Counted from the stretch's first letter, positions 48,293 through 59,149 are shown. The stretch is 64,000 nucleotides of DNA from Hanleya hanleyi (GCA_036873755.1 JAVTVY010037269.1:101176-165175); one strand, 5' to 3'. Made by a program: numbers and translations. Notes: generated from the letters alone by a model not told the origin.

Positions 48293-48595
48293 AAGTACTG
48301 ACTTGTATGAACTTTAACTGCTGCCATGTATGCGCGACAATGATGGTTTGTGTCCTGCCCGTTAACGATTAATGTCCAACTTTCATGTCATGAACACAAA
48401 CTGCAAACTGTAACTTCAAGAAATAAATTTGAATATGAAAACACTTATAGACTTAAGAGTTCCTTCTTGTTAACATGCTGAATGAATGTCTCTGGAGTGA
48501 AAATTGGCTAATGGAAAATCGTTTAAACATTAACTTCAATTATTCCAAAGTTACTGATACCCTTTCAGGTTTTCCCAAATGAATCACTATACCAG

Positions 48596-49749
48596 TCACT
48601 TAGTTATATAATCTCTCAGGTATTCCGGTGTTCTCCTTTCTCTCACCGGGAATCGTTGACTGGTGGTTTCGGTAGGATGGAGGATCTCGTTTTCGGTTGA
48701 TGCATGAGTTGGTTCTGGTTGACTCCTTTCACTGGCTGCAGTTCCCTCACCACTGGCGGACGTCATTGTCGGCTCAGTCTCAGGAGCCCTGGCCATTGGT
48801 ACTGCAATTGTAGATTCACACTCCGTTGTTGTATGCTCATTATTGTCCTCGTCTGTACGAATTCGAACATGGTCTTGATGTCGCCTCATGACCCGACCAT
48901 CTTTCATCAGGATCTTGAATGACAATGGACCAGTTTTTTCCGTGATGACTCCTGGTAGCCATCGAAAGCCGCGTCCGAAATTTTCCACATACACATTATT
49001 CCCTTTTTCTAGGGAACGCGCCTTAACATGTCGATCATGCTGTTGTTTCTGTTGATCCTGTTTCTGCCACACTCTCCGGTGAACATCCGGATGGAGCAGA
49101 TCGAGGCGAGATTTTGGCCGGCGATTCATCAGTAATTCAGATGGCGATGTCCCCGTTGTAGTCTGAGGTGTCAATCGATATTGGAATAGGAAACTACCTA
49201 TGCGACTTTCCCAAGTTCCACCGGTCATTTTCTTCATGGCCTCCTTGAAGGTTTGCACTGCTCGCTCGACTTGACCATTTGACGCTGGGTGATAAGGCGC
49301 AGAGAAGATGTGTGAAATTCCATTTCGTCTAGTGAATTCCTTGAATTCCACACTTGTGAATGTCGCACCGTTGTCCGACACCAGTCTGTCTGGTAATCCA
49401 TGAGTCGTGAACACCATTTCTAGTTTCTCTATAGTGGCCCTGGATGTGATCGTGTTCATGGGTAGGACTTCTATCCACTTTGAATAGGCATCAATCAGGA
49501 TCAAAAACATCTTTCCCATAAAAGGACCTGCAAAGTCAATGTGGATTCTGGACCATGGTTGACTAGGGCACTCCCAAGGATGCAGTGGTGCTTCAGGTGG
49601 AGAATGTCGATTGGTCTGACACTGTGCACATCCCTGGACTTTACGTTCCAAATCTGTGTCTAGACCTGGCCACCATACATAGCTTCTAGCCAAGCTTTTG
49701 ATCTTGTTGATTCCTGGGTGTGCGACGTGAAGATCGTCCAGCACTGTTT
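48596..49749 (-). CDS. Gypsy integrase (pol C-terminal part, after a frameshift)
   Basis: Starts in the same protein as the gag-pol frame but one frame off. Contains the end of the HHCC zinc domain (HVAHPGINKI ... CAQCQ), the catalytic D-D-E residues (HIDFAGP, VSDNGATF, NGQVERAV) and a GPY/F-like module (LPGVITEKTGPLSFKI). A Ser/Thr/Glu-rich tail closes the protein. The integrase inserts cDNA into the genome. The break from the upstream frame lies in a run of four C (plus strand, 49750-49753) and looks like a one-base insertion. Not functional unless recoded. Confidence 0.9.
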
Positions 49750-52652
49750 CCCCGACATGTTGCTGGAATTATGACGCGATTGCCCCACAAAACGCATCCA
49801 TCGTGAACACTCAGTTCTGCTCGGCGAAGATGGTAAGGGTCTATGTCTTTGCTCGGGCTTTTCTGAGGCCAACCTTGTAGTACAAAGTTGAGCACCCGCG
49901 ATAATACTGGGTCACGTCGAGTGAACAACTTGATCTGATCTGCTGTGAGCGGAGTTTTATCTTCCAAATGTTCAAACAGTAACACAGTCTCCCCTGGCAG
50001 TGGGACGGTTGATGGCACGGTAGGCAAGGGGAGGCGACTCAGTGCATCTGCATTGTTGTTTGCACTGCCTTCCTTGTAGATGATGGTGTACTCATAGCCC
50101 GCGAGTATCAAAGCCCAGCGCTGCAAGCGAGCTGCGGTCATTGGAGGTATAGCCTTATCTGGTCTGAATAGACCAATCAGAGGTTTGTGATCCGTAATCA
50201 CGGTAAACGGTCGCCCATACAGGAATTGATGGAACTTTCGTAGTCCAAAAATTATGGAGAGTCCTTCTTTTTCCAGTTGCGAATAACCTTGTTCGGCCTT
50301 GGACAATGTACGTGACGCGAAAGTGATTGGCTTCTCTGTACCATCATCAAATATGTGGGATATCACGGCTCCAATGCCGTATGGCGAGGCATCACATGCG
50401 AGTACCAGTTTCCGGTCGGGGTTGAAATGCACCAACACACTTCTGGACTGTAGCAAGTCTTTGGAAGCTTGAAACGCTTTGTCTTCCTCTTCACCCCAGC
50501 TCCAAGGAACATCTTTGCGTAGTAAATGGTGTAATGGAGCTAGCGTGGAAGCCAAGTTGTTTAAGAACTTTGCATAATAGTTGATCAGTCCAAGATATGA
50601 TTTCAGTTCAGTGACGTTCTTCGGCCGTGGAGCATTTTTGATTGCCCCAACTTTTTCCATAAGTGGGTGAATTCCCTCTTTGTCGATTTTGTGTCCCAGA
50701 AACACCACTTCGTCTGCCATGAAGATACATTTTGTGATTTTCAGACGAATGCCTGCTTCATCCAGCCTGGACAAAACCTTGTCCAAATTGGCCTTGTGGG
50801 CCGCGTCTGTGGCCCCGGTTACCAGAATGTCATCCACTCTCACAACAACGTTGTCTATACCCTGTAGGAGATTTTCCATTGTACGCTGGAAAATGCCTGG
50901 AGCCGACGAAACTCCGTATGGAAGGCGACAGTAAGAAAAAAGTCCTTTGTGGGTATTGATCGTCGTATACTGTTTGGATTCTTCTGCGAGCGTCATTTGT
51001 TGATATGCTTGGCTCATGTCCAGCTTGCTGAATTTCTTCCCCCCACCTAGGGTTGCAAACAAATCTTCAGTTTTGGGTATGGGGTAAGAGTCTAGTTTGG
51101 AGACCTGGTTCAAGGTGAGTTTATAATCCCCACATATGCGTATTGACTGGTCACTTTTCACGACAGGCACAATGGGGGTTGCCCAGTCCGAATATTGTAC
51201 TGGTTCTATTGTGCCTTCTGCCTGAAGTCTCTCTAATTCTGCTTCAATTTTGTCTCTGAGTGCATATGGCACGGGTCGGGCTCTGAAGAATCTAGGCTTG
51301 GCCTGTGGGTCTACCTGAATTTTGGCCTGTACTCCTTGAAGCGTTCCTAATCCCTCTTTGAATAGGTTTGGATACCTACTCAAAATTTCCTCCACATTTG
51401 AAGGACCTACTGTGGGTGCTTCGCTTGACTGAAGTTTGAAAATTTGTGACCAGTTCAACTTGATGTGCTGTAACCAATCACGGCCCAGAAGATTGGGGCC
51501 TTCACCAGGAACCACTAATGCTGTAAGCTGCACATCCTGGCTGTCATACCGTACGGGAACATCAATGGAACCCAACACTGTTATTTCCTCTCCTGTATAG
51601 CCTCTTACTTTCACAGTAACTTCCCTGAGACTATCTGTACCTAATTTCATGGATTTGTATGTTTTCTCAGCAATCAATGTTACTGATGCCCCCGTATCAA
51701 CTTCCATGTTGATATCAGACTGTCCCACCTCCATATTTACTGTATATGGGGCTCTTGAATCGGTCGTTTTCAAACTGAAGAGGGTATATTCATCCCCTCC
51801 CTCATTTGGGCTGTCGTCAGCTTCCTCTAAGTGGTGTGCCTGCTGTGGCTTCCATTTTCCTGGAGGATGGAATTTCCTCCTCAGATTACCCCTAATCACT
51901 TGACCTGGAGCGGTCATTTTTCCCCTACTCGACTGATTTCTATTCCAACAAGCTGGAGAAATGTGACCTTTTTTATGGCAGATGTTGCAGACTGCATCGA
52001 TGAAACGACAGGAATCTGGAGAATGGTTTCTGTTACACCTATTACATCGGCTGGTTGACTCATGTTGAGTTTTATGAACTTCAAGTTTTGGCTGTGTTTG
52101 CCCTATTGTCCCCGAGTGAATAGTGGACTGGAGATCTTGGGTGTCCTTTTCTGCCGTTTCAATGGCTATTGACATCTCTAGGGCTTTCTTAAAATCCAAA
52201 TTCAGTTTGGACAAAAGTGCTTTTTGAATTTTGTCATTATGTGCCCCACAAACTAGCCTATCTCTCAACATGTCATCCAGTGTGGCCCCAAAATTGCAGT
52301 GTTCAGACAGTTTACGTAATTCCGACACAAAAACAGCAATAGTCTCACCTTCTTTCCGTGTCCGTGTGTGGAATTTGAACCGCTGCACGATGGGCGAAGG
52401 CGGGGGATTGTAGTGGGCGCCAATAAGTTGTACTAAGTCAGCAAACGACTTATCTCCAGGTTTTTCAGGAGCAACCAAACTTCTGATTAGTTTATACGTT
52501 TTTCCGCCGCAAACACTTAATAGTATGGAGCGTTTGATTGCTACGTCCGTCACCGCATTTGCGATGAAATAATGTTCGACCCGCTCCATGTATTCCGTCC
52601 ATGTTCCGCTGACTTCTTCGTCAAACTCCTCGATTTTCCCGTGCATTGCCAT
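49686..52652 (-). CDS. Gypsy Gag-protease-RT-RNase H polyprotein
   Basis: Counted from the Met at 52652 (988 aa): a Gag helix-rich part 1-200, two zinc knuckles 203-235 (CNRCNRNHSPDSC; CNICHKKGHISPAC), aspartic protease DTGAS 319-323, RT 470-690 with KLDMSQAY and LPYGVSSAPG, RNase H 745-880 with CDAS, LEKE and TDHK. Motif C reads RVDD instead of the usual Y/F-x-DD (Arg codon at 50838-50840), which could weaken polymerase activity. The frame is open upstream through the 5' LTR, but the Met at 52652, behind the primer site, is the natural start. Gag and Pol are in one frame. Ends at 49686 by a frameshift before the integrase. Confidence 0.95.
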   Translation of the reverse strand: MAMHGKIEEFDEEVSGTWTEYMERVEHYFIANAVTDVAIKRSILLSVCGGKTYKLIRSLVAPEKPGDKSFADLVQLIGAHYNPPPSPIVQRFKFHTRTRKEGETIAVFVSELRKLSEHCNFGATLDDMLRDRLVCGAHNDKIQKALLSKLNLDFKKALEMSIAIETAEKDTQDLQSTIHSGTIGQTQPKLEVHKTQHESTSRCNRCNRNHSPDSCRFIDAVCNICHKKGHISPACWNRNQSSRGKMTAPGQVIRGNLRRKFHPPGKWKPQQAHHLEEADDSPNEGGDEYTLFSLKTTDSRAPYTVNMEVGQSDINMEVDTGASVTLIAEKTYKSMKLGTDSLREVTVKVRGYTGEEITVLGSIDVPVRYDSQDVQLTALVVPGEGPNLLGRDWLQHIKLNWSQIFKLQSSEAPTVGPSNVEEILSRYPNLFKEGLGTLQGVQAKIQVDPQAKPRFFRARPVPYALRDKIEAELERLQAEGTIEPVQYSDWATPIVPVVKSDQSIRICGDYKLTLNQVSKLDSYPIPKTEDLFATLGGGKKFSKLDMSQAYQQMTLAEESKQYTTINTHKGLFSYCRLPYGVSSAPGIFQRTMENLLQGIDNVVVRVDDILVTGATDAAHKANLDKVLSRLDEAGIRLKITKCIFMADEVVFLGHKIDKEGIHPLMEKVGAIKNAPRPKNVTELKSYLGLINYYAKFLNNLASTLAPLHHLLRKDVPWSWGEEEDKAFQASKDLLQSRSVLVHFNPDRKLVLACDASPYGIGAVISHIFDDGTEKPITFASRTLSKAEQGYSQLEKEGLSIIFGLRKFHQFLYGRPFTVITDHKPLIGLFRPDKAIPPMTAARLQRWALILAGYEYTIIYKEGSANNNADALSRLPLPTVPSTVPLPGETVLLFEHLEDKTPLTADQIKLFTRRDPVLSRVLNFVLQGWPQKSPSKDIDPYHLRRAELSVHDGCVLWGNRVIIPATCRGNSAGRSSRRTPRNQQDQKLG

Positions 52653-52689
52653 GTTGAAACTACGTGAAAGTTCGGTAACAATGTTCCAC

Positions 52690-52708
52690 AAATCCTCGTC
52701 GCCAATTA
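52690..52708 (-). other. Probable primer binding site
   Basis: Directly after the 5' LTR the minus strand reads TAATTGGCGACGAGGATTT. TGGCGAC is the normal start of a tRNA-complementary primer site. I cannot name the tRNA. Confidence 0.5.
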
Positions 52709-52886
52709 TGTAGTAACTTGACTTGACGAATAGTTCAATTGTCAGTGAAAATACACATTTAATCCGGACAGAGATACGGAGCGGTGTACAAACTAGGCAG
52801 CCATTATCCACGCGGTATTAGAGAGTTCCGTAGTCAGGGGAGGTCACTCTAATTGACAGTCAGTCCCACGTTAATGAAATACCACA
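52709..52886 (-). repeat. Gypsy 5' LTR
   Basis: Partner of 48102-48279, 178 bp, no difference seen by eye. Confidence 0.95.
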
Positions 52887-52891
52887 CAGGG
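52887..52891. repeat. Target site duplication CAGGG, right
   Basis: Matches 48097-48101. Confidence 0.9.
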
Positions 52892-53405
52892 CTATTCCAC
52901 CAAGCGCCTACACTCAAAGTTTCTCAAATTTGGCGATACATATCGCATGCTGATAGCAAAATACGAACGTAGCGTGCAAGATCTATGGCGCTACGTTTCG
53001 TAACTTGTGTCTAATTCCGCTTAACCCGGGGCTAGGGGCCGTATGAACCCATGTACTTCAAGAACCTCATGGTGCTCATATGAACAGTCACAATCAAAGC
53101 GTGACTGAGATACATCATTCTTTAGATGACGACTTTACAACGAATATTATGGATTAAGAATACTGATCAGCGAAACGGATTTGATATTTTTGGAACATCA
53201 TGATGTCTTGCCGGCATCATTGAAAACTGTTGACCGCTTCTCTCTTGCAGGAAACAAGCCTATGTTTATGTATACTATGATTGTCTTTTTGAATTTGGTG
53301 CTAATACTGTTATATGGAAAATGGAATAGGTCTTTGGATTATGGACGCGGATATTCTCTAATGGACGACGCCTGGATTATGAATGACGGACTAGACGCTT
53401 GTAAT
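52892..53405 (+). mobile_element. Naiad copy 4, RT end and 3' untranslated region
   Basis: Continues the RT thumb from CTATTCCACCAAGCG and runs to the terminus GACGCTTGTAATTTT. The 3' part contains a 64-aa frame (53181) almost the same as 3976-4170(-). Confidence 0.9.
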
Positions 53406-53559
53406 TTTTATGGCATCAATTTGACGGAATCTTTCTTAAAATCGGTCAAAGTGAGCTGTTACTTTGGAAATGGAACGTATATATAAATGTTTCGACAGGA
53501 AATATTTTAAAGCAACAGTAGGGCATAAAATCTTGTCTAAAATATTGTTTTATCTTTAG

Positions 53560-53845
53560 ATGACGACTTTAGAACGAATGTTGTGGATTAAGAATACTGA
53601 TAAGCGATACGGATTTGATATTTTTGGAACATCATGATGTCTTGCCGGCATCATAGAAAACTGTTGACCGCTTCTCTCTTGCAGGAAACAAGCCTATGTT
53701 TATGTATACTATGATTGTCTTTTTGAATTTGGTGCTAATACTGTTATATGGAAAATGGAATAGGTCTTTGGATTATGGACGCGGATATTCTCTAATGGAC
53801 GACGGCTGAATTATGAATGACGGACTAGACGCTTGTAATTGCACA
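53560..53845 (+). mobile_element. Second Naiad 3' region in tandem
   Basis: Repeats 53118-53405 with few changes, 150 bp downstream in the same direction, ending again at the family terminus. A pseudo-LTR-like tandem. Confidence 0.85.
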
Positions 53846-54136
53846 TGATGAACATTACATATATACATTTGCTATGTTTACCCAGCTTGGTGTTCCGAAG
53901 CCCGGGGTGCATGTGGACATATTTTTCACTTTTAAAGGTTCTTCCAGACAACAAAAATAAAAGAGATTTTTGCGAAAAAAAAACCGAGAAGCGCTCAAAG
54001 CATCCCTCTCTCAGCAAAGGGTTGATGTATAGAGACCCCATATTTCGACACCCCGCTCCTAAACTCAACCCACCCAAAAATTGTATACCATAGTGGGAAA
54101 TATGAGGGATCCAAGCTATGAGGAACTAACACTTAC
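53846..54136. other. Intron 1 distal part
   Basis: No features seen apart from the splice donor at its right end (GTAAGT on the minus strand, 54131-54136). Confidence 0.5.
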
Positions 54137-54335
54137 CAGAATGTGTAGGAATGCTGTTTTCCATAAGTCCTGTACCCACCGTGTTGCTCAGAACGGCCGA
54201 GTTGTGGAGCTGCGGGAAGCGAAATTCCCTCTGTAATTTGACAGCGTTGCTTGCTGGGCGTCTCTCAATTGGACTTGCCATAAGGCTAGACATAAGAGCC
54301 GTTAGACATAAAGCTACAAAGCTGACCCGTTCCAT
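54137..54335 (-). CDS. Secreted precursor gene, exon 1, with signal peptide
   Basis: ATG at 54335 opens MERVSFVALCLTALMSSLMA, a textbook signal peptide with probable cleavage after Ala20 or nearby, then SPIERRPASN and a polar propeptide. The exon closes with CATTCTG|GTAAGT, a consensus donor, in phase 1. Exon 2 (43011) accepts phase 1, so the two join as ...THS-ESEKIWRIKR. Joined over three exons the product is about 270 aa. Linking exon 1 to exons 2-3 across 11 kb rests on phase, strand and protein logic (secretion signal, then furin site), with no other acceptor found between them; an unrelated downstream exon is possible. Confidence 0.7.
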
Positions 54336-54428
54336 CTCACTTTCGCTCTGGACTCTGGAAAGTCTGGACTCGAAAATAAGAATCTGGATCCGCTGCTGCT
54401 AGTGCAACCTTTGATGGAGACGGAGCTC

Positions 54429-54435
54429 TTATATA
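54429..54435 (-). promoter_or_regulatory. TATA box of the secreted-precursor gene
   Basis: GGGCTATATAAGAGC on the minus strand, 94 bp before the ATG. A start of transcription near 54400 would leave a ~65-base leader. GC-flanked TATATAAG in AT-rich DNA is a strong promoter sign. Confidence 0.75.
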
Positions 54436-54449
54436 GCCCTCCTGTGCTT

Positions 54450-55844
54450 GTTATTTCGTGAATTACGAACAAAAAATGTTTTTCCAAGAATTACTGAAAT
54501 CCGGTTCCATATTCACTGTAGACAGAATAATCACAGCTCGTGGGTAGTTTCCGTGGTCAATAGACAGACAATAAAATATATAATGTCATATTTGATGGTA
54601 TGAATAATATATAATTAAGAGATATCGAGCTATTCTTGTTCGCCTCATGGGTGCGAATCTCGAGATATATTCGAAAAAAACCTGAATTATAAATATATTA
54701 AACTATGGACGGACAGATTATACTTTATTCCAGTTAACTATTACTTGGGACAAAGCAATTACCCTTCTGGAACCAGATGATTAACGTTTCTAAGAAGTAG
54801 AAAGTACTACGTATTTATCTCTCTGACCACAGTCTCTAAAGTTCGGTGATGACAACAGATAACGTAAAATTGAAGCCTTACTGATGTGAAAGGAAAGAAT
54901 ATCTTGCCCCTATCTTTTTACCCAGCTAAGACATTTTTGCTACTTGCGAATCCGATAAGATATATTTTACAAAAGAAAAATACGTGAAAAGGGACATTGT
55001 TTCCTGTAACATTCTTTTCTTTCACACTGGTGGCACAAACTTCATTGAGAATTGGATGACATTTTTGACTCCCCATCTTCCATCGGGGTAATATCCCTAA
55101 CTAGCGATTTTCAACATATTTGCAACTTAAAGAAGCAAAATATTTATTGTGACAAGCATAATGGTCCTTTTTCAAATAGTAAGGTAATCCGATGCATATC
55201 TTTTGACCAAGCCAAAAACAGACTGTCGTAATAAGTCTATATTAAAAGGAATTGTACCTGCATGGTTGGAGAGAAAAGAACTTCCGTGTATTGACAGCTT
55301 TAGCTGGGTGTAATGAAGACAAATAAATAAATAAACAAATAAACACCAGTTAACACTGATTAAACATATGCATCCATATTGTAACATGAACAGAAACGAA
55401 AATGAACTAGATATTAAATGGCGAAGCTCACGGCGAGTTACGCCTCATTGTGCAAAGCTAATCTATTGTTTGAGATTGAGATAGGAAACCTGAGTTCTGT
55501 TTTGTTTTAAGACCCCTTCCTAACGCCATAATTATCCTATCACATTTTCGCGGTATTTTGACCAAAAATTATTCCGGTCCTCAAAGTGCATCATGATCAG
55601 ATGCCCTTTCAAAACATTTTTCTTTCGGGTAAAGACAATTTTTCAACAAAACTTTGAGATTCAAATTCTTTGAAGATAATGTATTACATTGCCAATATTA
55701 ATACTTCCGAAGTTAAATTGGCAATTGAATACGTAAACATTATCGTGGTAGAATATGGCGTTAAAAAGTATCCATACTCATGATGGCCGAGAAGAACATC
55801 GCTGAATTGTCTCAGTCATTATGATTATGACATGAATTAGCGAT
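54450..55844. other. Upstream region of the secreted-precursor gene
   Basis: AT-rich, no gene recognised. An (AAAT)/(AAAC) run at 55319-55345. Confidence 0.45.
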
Positions 55845-56800
55845 GCGAAGTCACGAAACACGATGCGTAGTCACGAAGCACGATGCGAAGCTGCGAAGCA
55901 CGATTTGAAACGTGATGCGAAGTCGCGAAGCACGATGCAAAGCGTGATGCGAAACCGCGAAGCACGATGCTTCATAACGAGGTCTGTACCGCCTTTGTCA
56001 GTCCTTCTACCACACACCAAAACCCCAAACACCAGTATAGGATGATAGATAGACGATGGTCGCCGTTTATTGCAGAGCAACGAATAAGTGTGTACATTTG
56101 CGGTTTCAATAAAAGGATAATAAGTGTGTACATTTGCGGTTTCAATAAAAGGACAATGTTGTCCTACTTGTGTATGACAAATACAATTCTTATGTCTTTT
56201 GTCAATACAGCCGACAAGTTTTGGCTGTCCCTACCCTATGAACCATTCTCGCACAAAAAAACAGAGATAAAACATCTATGTTACTGTATTCATAGTAAAT
56301 CTGGAAAAAACAATAGAATAGTCTTGTTACCTTATAGTCTGTGTCTAAAAACCCATTCAGCAATTATACATAATTCTACAATAATCCTGTCTCGAATCCT
56401 ACAGTATGCACCCTCCCTTATATAAAAAATATTCAAGCATTTTTTATGTTAAAAGACACGATGTTGCTCGTTCGACGGAACTGGCTAGATGGGCTTTCTC
56501 GCGGCGTCAGTCAATCTCAACTGACGCTACCCAGATACTGAACAATTAGTATCCTTGGCCCACTAATTGACCAATCAGCTTCACGCTACTGCACGTGCAC
56601 ACTAAATCACCCCTAGCGCCAATACCTCCCCCCACCGATGTGTTCACGTAAATTGCCGACAATAGTTTCCTGCTATTCGGTGAAACGCAGGAAACTTCAT
56701 GTCTTCGCGCTTAACATCGCGCTTCGGTTAGCATCGCGCTCATCGAATCGCGAATCGCATCGTGCTTCGCGACATCGCATTTTTACCAAAATAGCCATCG
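55845..56800. mobile_element. Foldback-like element with subrepeat-built inverted arms
   Basis: The left arm (55845-55985) is made of short degenerate repeats of ACGATGCGAAGTCGCGAAGC. The right arm (56695-56795) carries the complement (GCATCGTGCTTCGCGAC). Between them is ~700 bp with a 34-bp direct duplication (56086-56156, GTGTACATTTGCGGTTTCAA). Long inverted arms made of short tandem units recall foldback elements. A 152-aa frame inside (55967) has no known feature. Confidence 0.5.
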
Positions 56801-56810
56801 CTCTAGAATT

Positions 56811-57304
56811 ACAACACATATAAGGGAGGTGCCGACATACTGACAGAGCCGCATGGCTTCACAGTATAGTCTTCCGGTTAACCAATTCTAAAGCACATAC
56901 CAAGAATCTAACGATTCGTGATATGTGTTTGTATCTCAGGTACGCTTTTATTGTACCTGTTCATGTGGCAACTTGGATGACATGATCACACGGCCCCTAG
57001 CACCGGCATAAGCGGTATTAGATACAAATCTAGAGGACTATGATGGAAATGCTCTGACAACTCGTATATTGGTAATTGGTGAGCTGTTTCGCTGTGACAA
57101 CTCGTACACTGTCGATTGGTGAGCTGTATCGTCGCCAGATGAAAATGACGGCATTTAACACAAAAGACTAGTCTGTAAGGCCCGATGTCGACCCAGCATC
57201 AACTTCCCACAAATGCCAACATATATCAAAGACCAAAAGGTCTGTACAGGGGGCGGGCCTCGGGGACGAAACGTCCACCAGCAGAATCTCGCCATATACA
57301 GGTA
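56811..57304 (-). mobile_element. Internally deleted Penelope-like derivative (family 2), complete
   Basis: ~494 bp from 3' terminus ATTACAACACATATAAGGG to the 5' leader (CCACCAGCAGAATC, TACAGGTAAC). The 3' untranslated region is joined directly to leader sequence, with all coding DNA missing. The opposite-strand copy at 243-548 shares the same fusion point, so this short form has probably been copied as such by a partner element. Confidence 0.6.
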
Positions 57305-57305
57305 A

Positions 57306-57352
57306 CAATTACAACACATTTAAGGGAAGTGGGAAGTGGTGCAGACATAGTG
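57306..57352 (-). mobile_element. Family-2 3' terminus, tandem to the derivative
   Basis: ATTACAACACATTTAAGGG directly after the leader of the 56811-57304 copy: a head-to-tail junction of the same form as at 3944/3945. Confidence 0.65.
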
Positions 57353-57371
57353 GCTCAGAGTGATATGTTAT

Positions 57372-57450
57372 AGAATACAAGTGTCTAGTCCTCATTCAAT
57401 ATTCAACCGTCGTCCATTAAAGAATTTCTGCGTTGATAAGGTCTATTCCA
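57372..57450 (-). mobile_element. Naiad (family 1) 3' terminus, solo
   Basis: ACAAGTGTCTAGTCCTCATTC, CCGTCGTCCATTAAAGAAT. Confidence 0.65.
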
Positions 57451-58474
57451 GTGCGCCCAAGTATGTGATATGTGATCTGGGACATTCTTTTTTACTTTTT
57501 GAAATGTAATTCCAGAGGAAAATACACCGACTTTCGATGTTTTTTGTTTCTTTTATGTATTGTATATCGGATTGCTGATACATACTGCAACTGGTAGGTT
57601 TAGTTGAAAAAAAATAAGCGAGACTTTTACTTGAAAACAGCCGCGTAGCCAATGTTTTGTTTATTGTTTATATTATTTCGGTCTCTAGAGATCCAAGGGA
57701 CCCATTTACAGAGACGATAACATATGCACGGATAAAAATGAATAGAATAAAGTCACAATATATAACATGTAAGTATAATGAAAACATTAATTAGGCAATG
57801 GATATAATCTTCTGCATGATATGTGTCCATTTCGTATTACAAACATGTGGTTGACATTAGCATTACATGTAAAAGGTCTTCCAAAGTGGTTCTGCATACA
57901 TTATAACACAGTATTTCTACATTTAGATTAAAGAAATGGTAAACTGCCAAAAATATGTAAATGCGACAAGGAATTGTAAGAACATTGTGAGCGTAGAATT
58001 AGTCGTATTTAAAATTCATGAATTCTTCTGTCTTGAGGTACGTAATTGTACATATTTTATTCATAAGATAATTGGAGTTTAAACAATTGTGGGCACATCT
58101 ATATAAAATAATAAAAACAAAGTGGGGTCTAAAAATTACGACCACCAAATGCGATTGGTTCACCAATCTGGAAACACGCCATTCGTGATATAATGAAATA
58201 CCATAGCCATACAAATGCCATTAAATACTGCTACCGAATTCCAGGCTTATGAACTAGGCTTATCTTCATTGTCTCACAGACTGGAATTCATACATGTGAT
58301 AAAATTAGAAAATTATTGTCTATGCATCGGTTTGATCAGGTGTAGTTACAACAATCTTTCTTGGATGTAGATAACTTCGTACTTTTGTCATGCGAACTAC
58401 TGTCGTGTTCAGGAAAGACTGGCGAAGCACGATATCTAGTACATCCAATCACAAATTAGATATTTATGCCACAT
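57451..58474. other. Stretch without recognisable gene
   Basis: AT-rich, with no supported frame. Confidence 0.45.
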
Positions 58475-58916
58475 TTAAGGATGTCCGCTGGTGGTTTTTG
58501 ACTTTGGCAGCCATTTTGCCTGTTTTCTATTGGGTTATCTCCCTTCCCTAGGTTAAGAGACGGGGATTTCCTTTAAAAGCCTTCTAGCCGAGAATTTTGC
58601 ACACCAACATCCATCCAATTTGTTAAATTTTGATACACATTGTGATTATCTGCAACTGTTAGAATATAAGAAAAAGTTAAATACTATTTATATGAATTTT
58701 TCATGAATATGCTTCAAAACTAGGGCTATTCCCTATGCTTTCTGGGTTATCAAATTGAGCGTGGGTCAGTGCATTTAACATTGCCTACAGCTAAAAAATG
58801 CACACCAACCTATATTTTTTTCTTTGTTTTTCCTCATATTACACAATTATGAATGCAACAACACACATTATTCAAAAAGTTAATTACTTTCATTTACCAC
58901 CAGCGGACATCCTTAA
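58475..58916. mobile_element. 434-bp MITE with 17-bp inverted ends and TTAA duplication
   Basis: TTAA at 58475-58478 and 58913-58916 flank a 434-bp unit with ends GGATGTCCGCTGGTGGT and its exact reverse complement. TTAA target duplication is typical of piggyBac-type transposases. No transposase is present. The frame starting at 58798 reads out of the right end and is not a gene. Confidence 0.85.
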
Positions 58917-59149
58917 GTATATTATAGTTCAGAAAAAATATTTACACACAACAACGTGTGTTTCTATGAAGTCTAAGCAACCACACTTTGGAGATTGGAT
59001 ATGGTCGTTAGCGTCACAATTTCAGTTTGCGATGTGTTGCTCTCACAGCGAGGACATGAGACGTTCCCTTCCTGATGATTTATGTATTGATATTCAGAAG
59101 TATCACGCTCGCAAAGTATTGTGTAAACGTCTGCGATATGACTCGTCCA

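Larger units (their letters stand above)
48102..52886 (-). mobile_element. Ty3/Gypsy (Mag-like) LTR retrotransposon, near intact
   Basis: A 4,785-bp element with 178-bp LTRs that I read as identical, a 5-bp target duplication, a polypurine tract and one gag-pol frame broken once. The order Gag (two CCHC knuckles), protease, RT, RNase H, integrase and the short LTRs suggest the Mag-like group. There is no env-like ORF. It inserted into an existing Naiad copy, so it is younger than that copy; LTR identity indicates a recent insertion. Confidence 0.95.
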
